From the NCBI RefSeq assembly GCF_009707385.1, contig NZ_CP046115.1, positions 3,472,001 through 3,536,000 on the forward strand: a stretch of DNA of 64,000 nt, written 5' to 3'. A model generated the notes under the pieces. The model was not told the origin of the DNA. It searched no databases and saw only the letters and a list, made by a program, of their open reading frames with translations. The stretch's first letter is position 1, and each line of letters starts with the position of its first letter. The DNA comes from Klebsiella oxytoca (GTDB lineage: Bacteria; Pseudomonadota; Gammaproteobacteria; Enterobacterales; Enterobacteriaceae). A program made the position numbers and the translations under genes. Of this stretch, positions 1 through 9,182 are shown piece by piece.

Positions 1-416
1 AACCGATTATATTTATTGTGATCTGACATCAGGCTGAATCATTTTATCAGCAAGAGATATATGCGTTTATTTTTTACGCAGTTACGCATGAAAAGGCTTG
101 CACCCGGAATTAAAAAACCAGAATAACTCAGCCGGGGTGGCATTAAGTAGATAGTCTTTCGATCATTAATCTTTTCAAGGAGCGAAACAATACTATCAGA
201 TTTCACGCTTAATATGAGTAACGCTCTGTAACCTGCGCCGATAATAGGGATGGTAAATACAAGCCTGCGCACTTTCCATACTTGTCTTTGCTATTTGCAA
301 GTACAGTTGAGACGCCCTACCAGGACAGCGCCCGCGCCCATGATGATTTCATTTCGGTCCTGCAGGGATTATGATGGCGAACATTATTCCTTCTGTCCGC
401 AGTGATTGAGAAATAG
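1..416. other. upstream region without a convincing gene
   Basis: AT-rich at the left and more GC-rich from about 300. A 77-codon open frame on the minus strand (39-272) has no recognisable domain and is not called. Positions 310-410 have coding-like composition but carry stops and may be the tail of a lost or truncated upstream gene. No terminator or RNA gene was recognised. Confidence 0.4.
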
Positions 417-1349
417 ATGGACTTCATCAGCATTATTATGTCGGCGGGAAAAACCTCCGTCAATGTGGCGCTTTATACGCTGTTGCCAATTATGGTTGTT
501 ATGCTCATCGTGATGAAATATCTCGAAGTACGTGGAGTGCTGGACGTTATTGTTCGCTGGCTCGCCCCGCTGCTTAAGCCGTTTGGCTTAACCGGGATGA
601 GCGCTTTTGCCCTGATTCAGATGAATTTTGTCAGCTTCGCCGCTCCGCTGGCCACCCTCGCGATTATGGATAAACGCGGTGCCTCTGACCGGCAGATGGC
701 CGCTACGCTGGCAATGCTTTTCGCCATGGGACAAGGCAACGTTTTCTATCCGTTAACCCCTTTCGGCCTGCACTGGCTGGCCTCCATCGTTATTTCCATC
801 GTCGGCGGACTCTGCGCCGCTGCGGTAACCTGGCATATCACCGGCCGCAGGCTATCGATGGTTGAAAACGCCCGGGCCGAAGCGCTACCTAACGCCGAGC
901 AAAACAGTCAGGGTATTATCGCCGTTATCAACAGCGCCGGTTCTGACGCCATTCGTCTGGCGCTCGGCGCGGTGCCAATGCTGATCCTGTCGCTGGCTAT
1001 CGTCGGATTTTTGCAGGAGGCAGGCCTCATTGAGATGCTTCAGCGCCTGCTGCAGCCGCTACTGCTGTGGCTGAATATCCCGGTCAACTTCGTTTTGCCA
1101 GCGCTGGTCAAATGCGTAGCTGGCGGTACGGCCTACTTCGGCGTGGTCTCTGAACTCATCCAGCAGGGTAAAGTAACCGTCAGCCAGATTAACGCCTCGG
1201 CTGGCCTGTTAGTGCAGACGTTTGACCTTCCCGGCATCGGTATCTTTTTAGGCGTCAGCTCGCGCTTCGTTCGCCTGTTCCGCTTCGCCGCCAGCGGTGC
1301 TCTTGCCGGGATCGCCATCCGCACGATTATGCACGTCGCGCTATTCTGA
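417..1349 (+). CDS. nucleoside-recognition (Gate) domain membrane protein
   Basis: A 310-residue integral inner-membrane protein. Hydrophobic segments lie near residues 15-35, 90-140, 185-205, 225-245 and the C-terminus. Two Gate-like repeats (the SpmA/SpmB/nucleoside-recognition family) are suggested by related stretches around residues 45-110 and 215-285, each with a conserved N/P-rich turn. Family members are thought to move small solutes, but the substrate here is unknown. The ribosome-binding site is weak (GAG about 8 nt before ATG). The 3' end overlaps the convergent hydrolase gene by 9 bp, so there is no room for a terminator between them. Confidence 0.7.
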   Translation: MDFISIIMSAGKTSVNVALYTLLPIMVVMLIVMKYLEVRGVLDVIVRWLAPLLKPFGLTGMSAFALIQMNFVSFAAPLATLAIMDKRGASDRQMAATLAMLFAMGQGNVFYPLTPFGLHWLASIVISIVGGLCAAAVTWHITGRRLSMVENARAEALPNAEQNSQGIIAVINSAGSDAIRLALGAVPMLILSLAIVGFLQEAGLIEMLQRLLQPLLLWLNIPVNFVLPALVKCVAGGTAYFGVVSELIQQGKVTVSQINASAGLLVQTFDLPGIGIFLGVSSRFVRLFRFAASGALAGIAIRTIMHVALF

Positions 1350-2876
1350 CGCCTCCGGGCGAAGACAGGCCGCAACATCGGCCTGCTCGCTACAGGCAAT
1401 GTGATGATTAATTCTCACCATCATCCACGGGAAAAACGGGTTGGAGGTAACGCGCATCAGCGTATCCAGCCCGACGCTTAGCGTTGAGGTTTCTCCGCGC
1501 AAAGAGATTGTCCCAATGCTAATCCCATAACGATTTTTTTGTTCCGGCTCGCGGCCGTAAAGCGAGTCGGTTAGCGGAAACGGTACCGCCACGTGCGATA
1601 GCGAATACATATCCTGCGGCCAGGCGATATGCAGCGGCGTCACGGTTTCATTTCTGGTACCGGCAAGCGTTGTGCGTGCCACCGTCTGGTAAGTATCGGG
1701 AGCGGCATTGGTAATCACCGTCGTGCCATACCTCCGCGGCGCTGGCGGCAACAGCGTATTAACCGCCGAATAGAGCGACGGTCGAAACAGCGCGCGTAGA
1801 TTCGCCGCCTGGTTAATATCGAAAATGACCAGTTCGCTACCGTTATTCGGTAAATAGCGATAGAGCGAATCCACTACCGCCCGGGTGCTCACCGTTGAAT
1901 CCATGACCGATTGAAATGTTAATACCGGCGGCAGTTCAGAAAGACGCTGATTCTGCGCCTCCTGCACGATTTGCTGCTGCAGCGCCTGCGACAGCAGCCA
2001 TGACTGCCTTGCCGCCTTAACCGGGAACGAATTGTATTTGTAGGGGTTAAATTCCGGGACGATGTTCAGCCATCCCACTCGCGCGAAGGCCGGAAATATT
2101 GAGGGTAAACCGGCCAGACCGGCGAAGCGGGCAAATGCGGTGACGCCAATCATCGGCGACAGCAGGATTATCTGTTGCGGTCGACGCAGCGATGTATCCT
2201 CAAGGCTATCGAGCGCGTATTTCAGCGCCAGCGCCCCACCGTTGGAGTAGCCCACTACGTGCAGCGGCACGTTGGCTCCCGCCAGCCGCGTCGCTTCGCG
2301 TACCGCGAGACGGGTGGTGGCAATCCACTCATCGCGCTCGACCGCGGTCAGCGCGCCGGGCGCGGTGCCGTGTCCGGGTAGCCTCGGCGCGATGGCGACA
2401 AATCCCTGCTGTTGATAGCGCTGCGCCAGATAGTGCACGCTGTAGGGAGAGTCCGTCAGGCCGTGAAGCAGCACCGCCGCACCGCGCGGTTTCCCCTGCG
2501 GCAACAGAATAAAAGAGCGGTTCCAGTCGGGTTGAAACTTATCCGGGTAAACCAGGCTTTGCGCGTAGAAGCGGTTGATGGCCGTTTTGTCCTCATCGCC
2601 GAGCGTATCGGTAATTTTGCTTTTCATATCGCGGAAAATCGCCTCTTCCCGCGTCTGGTATTCGGCAAAAGTGGCATGGTCAATTTCGCTGGCGGTCATT
2701 TCATTCGCCGTCCAGGTATGCCAACGATGCAGTGCCGGACCGCGCTGCGATTCGTAAATTCGCCCAATAAAAAAGACGATCACCACTACCAGCAAACCAA
2801 TGACGGTTTTTTTCGCCACAGAGAACATTGTTGAGCCCGATTTATTCAGCAACCGGGTAATGTGCTTCATTGCCAT
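1341..2876 (-). CDS. membrane-anchored alpha/beta hydrolase
   Basis: A 511-residue protein. An N-terminal hydrophobic anchor (about residues 23-40) is followed by an exported alpha/beta-hydrolase domain. LLHGLTDSP (about 136-144) forms the oxyanion-hole strand, and GYSNGG carries the nucleophile Ser211. A C-terminal His in the SLSHVAVP stretch is a candidate catalytic His. The fold suits a lipase, esterase or acyl-hydrolase acting at the periplasmic face; the substrate cannot be read from the sequence. The long region after the core (about 330-511) has no domain I can name. Start chosen at the first ATG, with GGACAG upstream; a second ATG two codons later is possible. It is convergent with, and slightly overlaps, the Gate-domain gene. 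Confidence 0.7.
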   Translation of the reverse strand: MAMKHITRLLNKSGSTMFSVAKKTVIGLLVVVIVFFIGRIYESQRGPALHRWHTWTANEMTASEIDHATFAEYQTREEAIFRDMKSKITDTLGDEDKTAINRFYAQSLVYPDKFQPDWNRSFILLPQGKPRGAAVLLHGLTDSPYSVHYLAQRYQQQGFVAIAPRLPGHGTAPGALTAVERDEWIATTRLAVREATRLAGANVPLHVVGYSNGGALALKYALDSLEDTSLRRPQQIILLSPMIGVTAFARFAGLAGLPSIFPAFARVGWLNIVPEFNPYKYNSFPVKAARQSWLLSQALQQQIVQEAQNQRLSELPPVLTFQSVMDSTVSTRAVVDSLYRYLPNNGSELVIFDINQAANLRALFRPSLYSAVNTLLPPAPRRYGTTVITNAAPDTYQTVARTTLAGTRNETVTPLHIAWPQDMYSLSHVAVPFPLTDSLYGREPEQKNRYGISIGTISLRGETSTLSVGLDTLMRVTSNPFFPWMMVRINHHIACSEQADVAACLRPEASE

Positions 2877-3044
2877 ATTTCTGTCCGAATTATCTCTCTG
2901 TACGCCAACGGGTGATGATATCTACCGGATAAGATTCGACGATTCCCTTTTTAAACATAGACTAAACCAAGCGGCTATTCTGATTGTCAGAAGAGGCGTA
3001 AAGATTAATTATCGCCAAAGTTTAACCGGTCAGGGGGGAATCGA

Positions 3045-3302
3045 ATGGAATGGTGGATCAAGAAACTACGCGAGAACCCGACGTCTGGACATACCTGCGT
3101 GGTTCTGCAAAGCGGTCAGTTAATGATTATCGCCGAGCTCGCTCCCTGCCCCCGACGTTTACAGGAAGGCGACAAGCTGACGCCGCAGGCGGATGCTCTC
3201 TACTGCATCAACGACGACAAAACCGTCACCGTCAAAGTGCTCAACGCGACGCACTTCAGCCCTGAACGCTGGGCCTCCTTTGCTGACATAACCACGTATT
3301 AA
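3045..3302 (+). CDS. small conserved-looking hypothetical protein
   Basis: An 85-residue soluble protein preceded by a strong Shine-Dalgarno (GGGGGGA, 6 nt spacing). No signal peptide or membrane segment is seen. The sequence alternates short beta-like stretches (TCVVLQSGQLMIIAEL, KTVTVKVLNA) and looks like a small beta-rich fold. It stands alone about 130 bp upstream of amn in the same direction. I do not recognise the family and assign no function. The ribosome-binding site and protein-like composition support it being real. Confidence 0.55.
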   Translation: MEWWIKKLRENPTSGHTCVVLQSGQLMIIAELAPCPRRLQEGDKLTPQADALYCINDDKTVTVKVLNATHFSPERWASFADITTY

Positions 3303-3433
3303 TCGACACACCGCGCTATCAACTGGTTCTAATCTCAGCATTTTCTTTGCCAGGCGACTTAAATTCTCCGACGCATATTTCAGTCTGTGACATACTAAGC
3401 AAGACGTCAGCAGAGCAGAAAAAGGAGTAAGTC

Positions 3434-4888
3434 ATGAACCAGAAAGCCGCCAGTCTGACCCCGGAACAGGCGCTAACGCAGCTCGAAGCGCTGTATGAAA
3501 AATCGGTTAACGCGCTGCGTAAAGCCATCGGCGAATATATTAACCATAACACTCTCCCCGATAATCGCGCCCGCGCGGAAGGACTGTTCGTCTACCCGGA
3601 GCTCTCGGTATCCTGGGACGGTTCGGAACACAAAGCCTTAAAAACCCGGGCCTGGGGTCGTTTCACCCATACCGGTTGCTACACCACTACCATCACCAAC
3701 CCTAAACTGTTTCGCGCCTATCTGCTGGAACAGCTCACCATGCTGTATCAGGATTATGATGCCTGCATCACCGTCGGCCTTTCACAGCATGAGATTCCCT
3801 ATCCGTACGTTATTGATGGCTCCGAGCTGACGCTCGACCGTTCAATGAGCGCTGGCCTGACCCGATTTTTCCCGACCACCGAGCTGTCGCAAATTGGCGA
3901 TGAGACCGCCGATGGTCTGTTTCATTCGACGGAATACTATCCGCTCTCGCACTTTGACGCCCGCCGCGTAGATTTCTCTCTGGCGCGTCTGCGGCACTAT
4001 ACCGGCACGCCGGTTGACCATTTCCAGCCGTATATGCTGTTTACCAACTATACCCGCTACGTCGATGAGTTCGTACGCTGGGGCTGCAGCCAGATTCTCG
4101 ATCCCGATAGCCCCTATATTGCTCTCTCCTGCGCGGGCGGGATCTGGATAACGGCGGACACGGAAGCTCCGGAAGAGGCGATTTCCGATCTGGCGTGGAA
4201 AAAGCACCAGATGCCGGCCTGGCACCTGATTACCAAAGATGGCCAGGGGATAACGTTGATAAACATTGGCGTGGGTCCGGCGAATGCCAAAAACATCTGC
4301 GACCACCTGGCGGTACTGCGCCCGGACGTCTGGCTGATGATAGGCCACTGCGGTGGCCTGCGCGAAAGCCAGAGCATCGGCGACTACGTGCTGGCCCACG
4401 CTTATCTGCGTGACGATCATGTGCTGGATGCGGTGCTGCCGCCGGATATCCCGATTCCGAGCATCGCCGAAGTTCAGCGCGCGCTCTACGACGCGACCAA
4501 GCAGGTCAGCGGTATGCCCGGTGAAGAGGTGAAACAGCGGCTGCGCACCGGAACGGTAGTCACTACCGACGATCGTAACTGGGAGCTGCGTTACTCAGCC
4601 TCGGCGCTGCGCTTTAACCTTAGCCGCGCGGTCGCTATCGATATGGAAAGCGCGACCATTGCCGCCCAGGGTTATCGCTTCCGCGTCCCTTACGGCACCC
4701 TGTTGTGCGTTTCCGATAAACCGCTGCACGGCGAAATTAAACTCCCGGGACAGGCTAACCGATTCTATGAAGGAGCCATCTCCGAACATTTACAGATTGG
4801 TATCCGGGCAATTGACCTGCTGCGCGCCGAAGGCGACCACATGCATTCGCGCAAGCTGAGAACCTTCAACGAACCGCCGTTCCGCTAA
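3434..4888 (+). CDS. amn: AMP nucleosidase
   Basis: A 484-residue protein, the same length as E. coli Amn and colinear with it throughout. It hydrolyses AMP to adenine and ribose 5-phosphate in the cytoplasm and so helps control the adenylate pool. The N-terminal half is the AMN-specific domain. The C-terminal half is a nucleoside-phosphorylase-like fold with the glycine-rich GHCGGLRESQ stretch (about residues 312-321) and AIDMESATIAAQGY, the conserved Glu region that contacts the ribose. Shine-Dalgarno AAGGAG lies 6-7 nt before ATG. A hairpin shared with the following tRNA gene lies about 65 bp downstream. Confidence 0.97.
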   Translation: MNQKAASLTPEQALTQLEALYEKSVNALRKAIGEYINHNTLPDNRARAEGLFVYPELSVSWDGSEHKALKTRAWGRFTHTGCYTTTITNPKLFRAYLLEQLTMLYQDYDACITVGLSQHEIPYPYVIDGSELTLDRSMSAGLTRFFPTTELSQIGDETADGLFHSTEYYPLSHFDARRVDFSLARLRHYTGTPVDHFQPYMLFTNYTRYVDEFVRWGCSQILDPDSPYIALSCAGGIWITADTEAPEEAISDLAWKKHQMPAWHLITKDGQGITLINIGVGPANAKNICDHLAVLRPDVWLMIGHCGGLRESQSIGDYVLAHAYLRDDHVLDAVLPPDIPIPSIAEVQRALYDATKQVSGMPGEEVKQRLRTGTVVTTDDRNWELRYSASALRFNLSRAVAIDMESATIAAQGYRFRVPYGTLLCVSDKPLHGEIKLPGQANRFYEGAISEHLQIGIRAIDLLRAEGDHMHSRKLRTFNEPPFR

Positions 4889-4953
4889 CCTCGCCTCCCC
4901 CTGCCCGGCCATGCCGCGCAGGGAAAACGCCCGTCAATGGCACAAACAAAAAA

Positions 4954-4977
4954 CCCGCTTAAGTTTCCTTAAGCGGG
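4954..4977 (-). terminator. intrinsic terminator of the first tRNA-Asn gene
   Basis: A 10-bp perfect stem (CCCGCTTAAG / CTTAAGCGGG) with a 4-nt loop. On the minus strand it is followed by six T residues, so it mainly ends the tRNA-Asn transcript. On the plus strand the tract is only CTTCTT, giving weaker termination of amn. Confidence 0.85.
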
Positions 4978-4988
4978 CTTCTTAAATA

Positions 4989-5064
4989 TGGCTCCTCTGA
5001 CTGGACTCGAACCAGTGACATACGGATTAACAGTCCGCCGTTCTACCGACTGAACTACAGAGGA
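4989..5064 (-). tRNA. tRNA-Asn(GUU), copy 1
   Basis: 76 nt with an encoded CCA end. The acceptor stem is TCCTCTG/CAGAGGA, the T-arm has GGTTCGAGTCC, and the anticodon GTT sits in CTGTTAATC. Identical over its length to the copies at 6839 and 14726. It is inverted relative to the 6839 copy, with yeeO between them. Confidence 0.98.
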
Positions 5065-5082
5065 ATCGTGTGAACGGGGCGC

Positions 5083-5111
5083 ATATTATCGATGGTGTCC
5101 CGCCTTGTCAA
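5083..5111 (-). promoter_or_regulatory. sigma-70 promoter of tRNA-Asn copy 1
   Basis: On the minus strand TTGACA (5106-5111) and TAATAT (5083-5088) are separated by 17 nt, followed by a GC-rich discriminator typical of stable-RNA promoters. The promoter closely resembles that of the copy at 14726. Confidence 0.85.
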
Positions 5112-5187
5112 AGGCTGTTTGCACATTTCAAATCGTTTGCCGAATAATTCTCCACTTTGGGCAAAAAGTATCGCTTCACTCTTCGTT

Positions 5188-6645
5188 TCAGGCATCTTCA
5201 GCCTGTCCTCTGCTCTCTTCAACTTGCGTTTTTTGCCGCGGATACTTCCACAGCCAGCGCCCGCTAACCATTCGACAATAAAACAGAACGCCGCGCACCG
5301 CCCAGTCAAGTACCATCCCCAACCAGACGCCGATAACCCCCATCCCCAGCACAATCCCCAGCGTATAGCCCGCCACCACGCGACAGCCCCACATGCCAAG
5401 CATTGATACCCACATGGTATAACGTACATCACGAGCCCCTTTAAAAGCGCACGGCAGCGTCCAGGACATCGCCCAGATAGGCATAAAGAAGGCGTTGAGC
5501 CACAGCAGTTCTTTCACCACTACCTTGACGTCCTCTTCGCTGGTATAGAACGAAGCGATCAGGCCAGCAAACGGCGCAGTTCCCCAGGCAATCACCGTCA
5601 ACACGACCGTCGACAGCCAGAAAACGTGCCACGCCTGGCGTTGCGCCTGGCCAATCTGCCCCTTTCCAAGACGCCGACCGGTAATAATCGTCGATGCGGA
5701 ACCAAGGGCGTTCCCCGGCAGGTTAATCAACGCAGCAACCGAGAAGGCAATAAAGTTGCCGGCAATAACGTTGGTTCCCATCCCGGCAACAAACATCTGC
5801 GTCAGCAGCTTACCGCCGTTGAACAACACCGACTCAATGCTGGCGGGAATCCCGATGCCCATCACTTCCCAGATAATGGCGAAGTTAAACGGTTTAAAAT
5901 AGCTCTTCAGCGAAATGCGCAGCGCCGGGTTAAAACCGATCATTAATACCCAGATGGTTGCCACCGCGCCGATATAGCGGGCAATGGTTAATCCAAGACC
6001 CGCGCCGACGAACCCCATACCGGGCCACGAGAAAATGCCGTAAATCAGGATGCTGCTGATAATGATATTCAGGATATTCATCCCGCCGTTAATCAACAGC
6101 GGAATTTTGGTCGTCCCGGCACCGCGCAGCGCGCCGCTGCCAATCAGGGCGATTGCCGCCGCCGGATAGCTCAACACCGTCAGCTCAAGATAGGTCAGCG
6201 CCAGGCCTTTTACCTCAGCTGTTGCATCTCCGGCGACAAAGTTAATGATTTCAGTACCAAAGGCATGAATGACCGCCGCGAGAATTATCGAAAACAGAGT
6301 CATTATCGCCAGCGACTGGCGCGCTGCCGCCCTCGCCCGCCGCCGGTCCCGTTTCCCCAGGCTAAATGCCACTACCACGGTGGTCCCGAGATCGATAGCG
6401 GCAAAAAAAGACATAATCACCATGTTGAAGCTATCGGCCAGACCAACGCCCGCCATCGCCTCCTTTCCGAGCCAGCTGACCAAAAAAGTACTCAGCACGC
6501 CCATTAGCAAAACGCAGGCGTTTTCCAGCAAAATCGGGACCGCAAGAGGGCTGATTTCACGCCAGTAGAGGACGCGATAGCTTTTACGCTTTTTAAACCA
6601 GGACGTGCGCTCAACGGACTGGCGTAATGCGGAGGTGACGTTCAA
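5188..6645 (-). CDS. yeeO: MATE-family exporter YeeO
   Basis: A 485-residue multidrug and toxic compound extrusion protein with about 12 membrane segments in two pseudo-symmetric halves. E. coli YeeO, 547 residues, has been reported to export flavins (FMN/FAD) as well as drugs. The present protein is shorter at the N-terminus, starting at MNVTSALRQSVERTSW. Motifs such as VPILLENACVLLMG at the first helix and GSGALRGAGTTKIPL fit the family. The C-terminal tail is charged. It sits between two inverted tRNA-Asn genes, the same setting as in E. coli (asnW-yeeO-asnU). Confidence 0.9.
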   Translation of the reverse strand: MNVTSALRQSVERTSWFKKRKSYRVLYWREISPLAVPILLENACVLLMGVLSTFLVSWLGKEAMAGVGLADSFNMVIMSFFAAIDLGTTVVVAFSLGKRDRRRARAAARQSLAIMTLFSIILAAVIHAFGTEIINFVAGDATAEVKGLALTYLELTVLSYPAAAIALIGSGALRGAGTTKIPLLINGGMNILNIIISSILIYGIFSWPGMGFVGAGLGLTIARYIGAVATIWVLMIGFNPALRISLKSYFKPFNFAIIWEVMGIGIPASIESVLFNGGKLLTQMFVAGMGTNVIAGNFIAFSVAALINLPGNALGSASTIITGRRLGKGQIGQAQRQAWHVFWLSTVVLTVIAWGTAPFAGLIASFYTSEEDVKVVVKELLWLNAFFMPIWAMSWTLPCAFKGARDVRYTMWVSMLGMWGCRVVAGYTLGIVLGMGVIGVWLGMVLDWAVRGVLFYCRMVSGRWLWKYPRQKTQVEESRGQAEDA

Positions 6646-6795
6646 GGGAGACCTTAGTGAGAAAAGTTGAAACTACATTTCAAATGATGATAGAGAAAAG
6701 CTAATCCTGCAAAGCATTTTTCCCGATGAATTGTCGGTAATTACGACAAATTGTTGATGGATACGCCAGTTAAGCGACTGACAACGAATTGATGT

Positions 6796-6823
6796 TTGAC
6801 AAAATTTTTTTCGCCGTTAAGAT
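6796..6823 (+). promoter_or_regulatory. sigma-70 promoter of tRNA-Asn copy 2
   Basis: TTGACA (6796-6801) and TAAGAT (6818-6823) with a 16-nt, T-rich spacer, about 15 nt upstream of the mature tRNA 5' end. Confidence 0.8.
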
Positions 6824-6838
6824 ACGACTCCACACGAT

Positions 6839-6914
6839 TCCTCTGTAGTTCAGTCGGTAGAACGGCGGACTGTTAATCCGTATGTCACTGGTTCGAGTCC
6901 AGTCAGAGGAGCCA
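6839..6914 (+). tRNA. tRNA-Asn(GUU), copy 2
   Basis: 76 nt with encoded CCA and anticodon GTT, identical to copies 1 and 3. The 5' flank CACACGATTCC is shared with copy 1, so the repeat extends beyond the tRNA itself. Confidence 0.98.
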
Positions 6915-6924
6915 GATTTAAAAA

Positions 6925-6948
6925 AGCCCGCTTTTTAGCGGGCTTTTT
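6925..6948 (+). terminator. intrinsic terminator of tRNA-Asn copy 2
   Basis: Stem AGCCCGCT/AGCGGGCT with a 4-T loop, then a T run (TTTTTGTTTT). Preceding A residues make it bidirectional, so it can also end the histidine kinase transcript arriving from the right. Confidence 0.9.
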
Positions 6949-6956
6949 GTTTTCCA

Positions 6957-8375
6957 TTACGCAGAGCGGTTCGGGAAAATCAGGCTGAAAACAATTTGAG
7001 CTGCAGGCGGCTGCGGCAAGCACTGAGCGCGGGCCTCACCGCCGTGCAGAGTCATAATAGCGCGCACAATTGACAGCCCCAGCCCGCTGGCGTGGCTACT
7101 GCGCGCCGCGTCTGCACGATAGAAACGCTCAAACAGTTTTTCCAGATGTGCCTGCGCAATCGGCGGGCCCTGATTAATCACCTGGATGACCTGGCGGGTG
7201 TCTTCTGCCGCGGCTCTTAATATGATTTGGCTCGATTCATCGGCATACCGTACCGCGTTGGCGACCAGATTGCTTAATGCCCGCTGGAACAGCATCGCAT
7301 CGGCCCACAGCAGCCCTTCACCTTCGCAAATCAGCTGAACATCCCGCTCCTCCGCCAGCCCCTCGAAATAATCCGCAACTCGCTGTAGCTCCTGCGCAAT
7401 ATCCAGGATCCGGTAGTTCAGCACCGACTGCGCATGGCTGGCTCGCGCCAGAAACAGAATATTTTCCACCATACGTGAAATGCGCTCCAGCTCCTCCATA
7501 TTGTTAGAGAGCAGAGTTTCATACTCTTCCACGCTGCGAGACTGATACAAGGCCACCTGACACTGGCCCATCAGCGCTCCCACCGGCGTGCGGATCTCGT
7601 GCGCCAGATCGGCGGAAAACCGCGTCAGGCGCTGATAGCCTTCGTTAAGTCTGTCGAGCATGGCATTGAACGAAATAATAAGCTGTTGCAGCTCTCGCGG
7701 CGCATCCTGCTCGCTCAGGCGGGTCGCCAGGGTACTGGGCGTAATGACCGCCGCCTCTGCGGCCATGCGTCTTAGCGGCCTCAGCACGCGGCGCATCACC
7801 CAGTAGCCCAGCAGCGCAATCGCCAGAAAAGCCGTCACCACTGCCGCGATGACGCGCCATAAATAGCGCGCCAGCATTTTCTGTTCATTTACCATGACAT
7901 GCGCGACGGAAATTTGCAGCTCCCTGCCATCTTCCAGCGTCACCAGACCGGATGCCACCCGTAACGGCACTCCCTGCGCGGTCACCCCACCCTGTACCTC
8001 ATCCAGGCGCTGCGGGCGGTCCACCGGCGTCGGCGTCACCGGCGGTAACTGCACCCTGCCGGGATTAACGTTAATTAATGGAGTCTGGCCCGGGATGCGA
8101 AAAATTAAAACGTCCTGCTCGTTGCCCAGCATATTTTCGAACATCCCGGTATTCGCCACCAGCCGTTCCAGCGGGAAGCGTTTGCTCAGCACGTTGCGGT
8201 AATACTCTATTCGTCCGGTCACCTGCAGATCGCTACGGTGAATCATCTCATGGCGCATAGCGTTATATAAATATCCACCAGCGGCGCTCACCACCAGCGC
8301 CGCGACCAGCGCAAACAGGATAGCGCTTCGTAGCGTCAACGATGTCGCCTGCCAGCGCCGGGCCAGCACGTTCAT
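6957..8375 (-). CDS. heavy-metal-type sensor histidine kinase (CusS/HprS-like)
   Basis: A 472-residue inner-membrane sensor. TM1 lies at about residues 15-35, followed by a periplasmic domain of about 130 residues, TM2 near 170-190 and HAMP. The kinase core has the H-box [14 protein letters not shown] (phospho-acceptor His), the N-box [13 protein letters not shown] and the G-box [10 protein letters not shown]. The length and periplasmic domain fit the CusS/PcoS/YedV (HprS) family, which senses copper or reactive chlorine and oxygen species. The start ATG overlaps the stop of the response regulator by 4 bp (ATGA), so the two are translationally coupled. The signal is not readable from the sequence; the adjacent redox genes suggest an oxidant or metal. 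Confidence 0.88.
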   Translation of the reverse strand: MNVLARRWQATSLTLRSAILFALVAALVVSAAGGYLYNAMRHEMIHRSDLQVTGRIEYYRNVLSKRFPLERLVANTGMFENMLGNEQDVLIFRIPGQTPLINVNPGRVQLPPVTPTPVDRPQRLDEVQGGVTAQGVPLRVASGLVTLEDGRELQISVAHVMVNEQKMLARYLWRVIAAVVTAFLAIALLGYWVMRRVLRPLRRMAAEAAVITPSTLATRLSEQDAPRELQQLIISFNAMLDRLNEGYQRLTRFSADLAHEIRTPVGALMGQCQVALYQSRSVEEYETLLSNNMEELERISRMVENILFLARASHAQSVLNYRILDIAQELQRVADYFEGLAEERDVQLICEGEGLLWADAMLFQRALSNLVANAVRYADESSQIILRAAAEDTRQVIQVINQGPPIAQAHLEKLFERFYRADAARSSHASGLGLSIVRAIMTLHGGEARAQCLPQPPAAQIVFSLIFPNRSA

Positions 8376-9043
8376 GAACGAACCTCACAGACGTAACCGA
8401 TCCCACGCACGGTATGAATAAGCTTGATCTCGAACGGCCGGTCGATTTTGGCGCGCAGGCGTTTGATAGCCACGTCGACCACGTTGGTGTCGCTGTCGAA
8501 ATTCATATCCCAGACCTGCGAGGCGATCATGGTGCGCGAGAGTACCTCTCCTTCCCGCCTGACCAACAGATGCAGCAGCATAAATTCTTTATTGGTCAGC
8601 GCAATCACGGTGTCCTGACGGGTAGCTCTGCGCCGCAGCACATCAATATGCAGGTCGGCAATTTCATAACGATCGGACTCCCGTACGGTTCCGCGGCGCA
8701 GAAGAGTGCGCAAACGCAGTACCAGCTCGGTAAATGAGAAAGGTTTGACCAGGTAATCATCAGCCCCCAGTTCCAGGCCATGAATACGGTCCTGTACCTC
8801 GTCGCGGGCGGTAAGAAACAGTATTGGTACATCGCTTTTCTTGCGTAAAACATCAATAATCTGCCAGCCGTCAAGCCCAGGCAGCATGACGTCAAGGACA
8901 ATCGCATCGTAACCATACTCCAGCGCCCGAAATAAACCGTCGGTACCATCACGCGCCAGATCAACGCCGTATCCGGCCTCAGTTAACCCCTTCTTCAGGT
9001 AATTACCGGTCCCGATATCATCTTCTACAACTAATATGCGCAT
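8372..9043 (-). CDS. OmpR-family response regulator (CusR/HprR-like)
   Basis: 223 residues from the preferred ATG (MRILVVEDD), which has GAGG about 8 nt upstream; an in-frame GTG three codons earlier (9052) is possible. The receiver domain has the acidic pair VVEDD, the phospho-acceptor Asp in [13 protein letters not shown], and the FLTARD and VKPF switch residues. The C-terminal winged helix (from about residue 125) ends in the usual [11 protein letters not shown]. It is the first gene of the two-gene operon with the kinase. It probably binds the perfect palindrome at 9096-9117 to control both itself and the divergent redox genes. Confidence 0.9.
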   Translation of the reverse strand: MRILVVEDDIGTGNYLKKGLTEAGYGVDLARDGTDGLFRALEYGYDAIVLDVMLPGLDGWQIIDVLRKKSDVPILFLTARDEVQDRIHGLELGADDYLVKPFSFTELVLRLRTLLRRGTVRESDRYEIADLHIDVLRRRATRQDTVIALTNKEFMLLHLLVRREGEVLSRTMIASQVWDMNFDSDTNVVDVAIKRLRAKIDRPFEIKLIHTVRGIGYVCEVRS

Positions 9044-9095
9044 TCTTACCACCTCATTACGTCTGCAAACAGATTAACAGTTTCTGCGCCGCGGC

Positions 9096-9117
9096 TTGAT
9101 GACATTAATGTCATCAA
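9096..9117. promoter_or_regulatory. perfect 22-bp palindrome, likely response-regulator operator
   Basis: Half-site TTGATGACATT and its exact complement meet with no spacer. The core ATGACA-N4-TGTCAT has the same letters and spacing as the published CusR box (AAAATGACAANNTTGTCATTTT). It lies between the divergent response-regulator gene and the DUF5666 gene, about 50 bp from the first and 65 bp from the second. Confidence 0.8.
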
Positions 9118-9182
9118 ACTGACATGGTGCTGTCCCGATCGCCGGACCATGCTTAACAGGCAAATGATTACAGGAGAATGTT

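Noticed and set aside
39..272. 77-codon minus-strand open frame at the left edge
   Set aside because: No recognisable domain, poor ribosome-binding site, and composition like the surrounding non-coding DNA.
3341..3433. PhoB box before amn
   Set aside because: amn has been reported in the E. coli Pho regulon, but only a partial CTGT-like match (CTGTGACATA) is visible here; two direct 7-mers with correct spacing could not be shown.
5626..5946. Plus-strand frame inside yeeO
   Set aside because: Antisense shadow of a conserved membrane protein gene.
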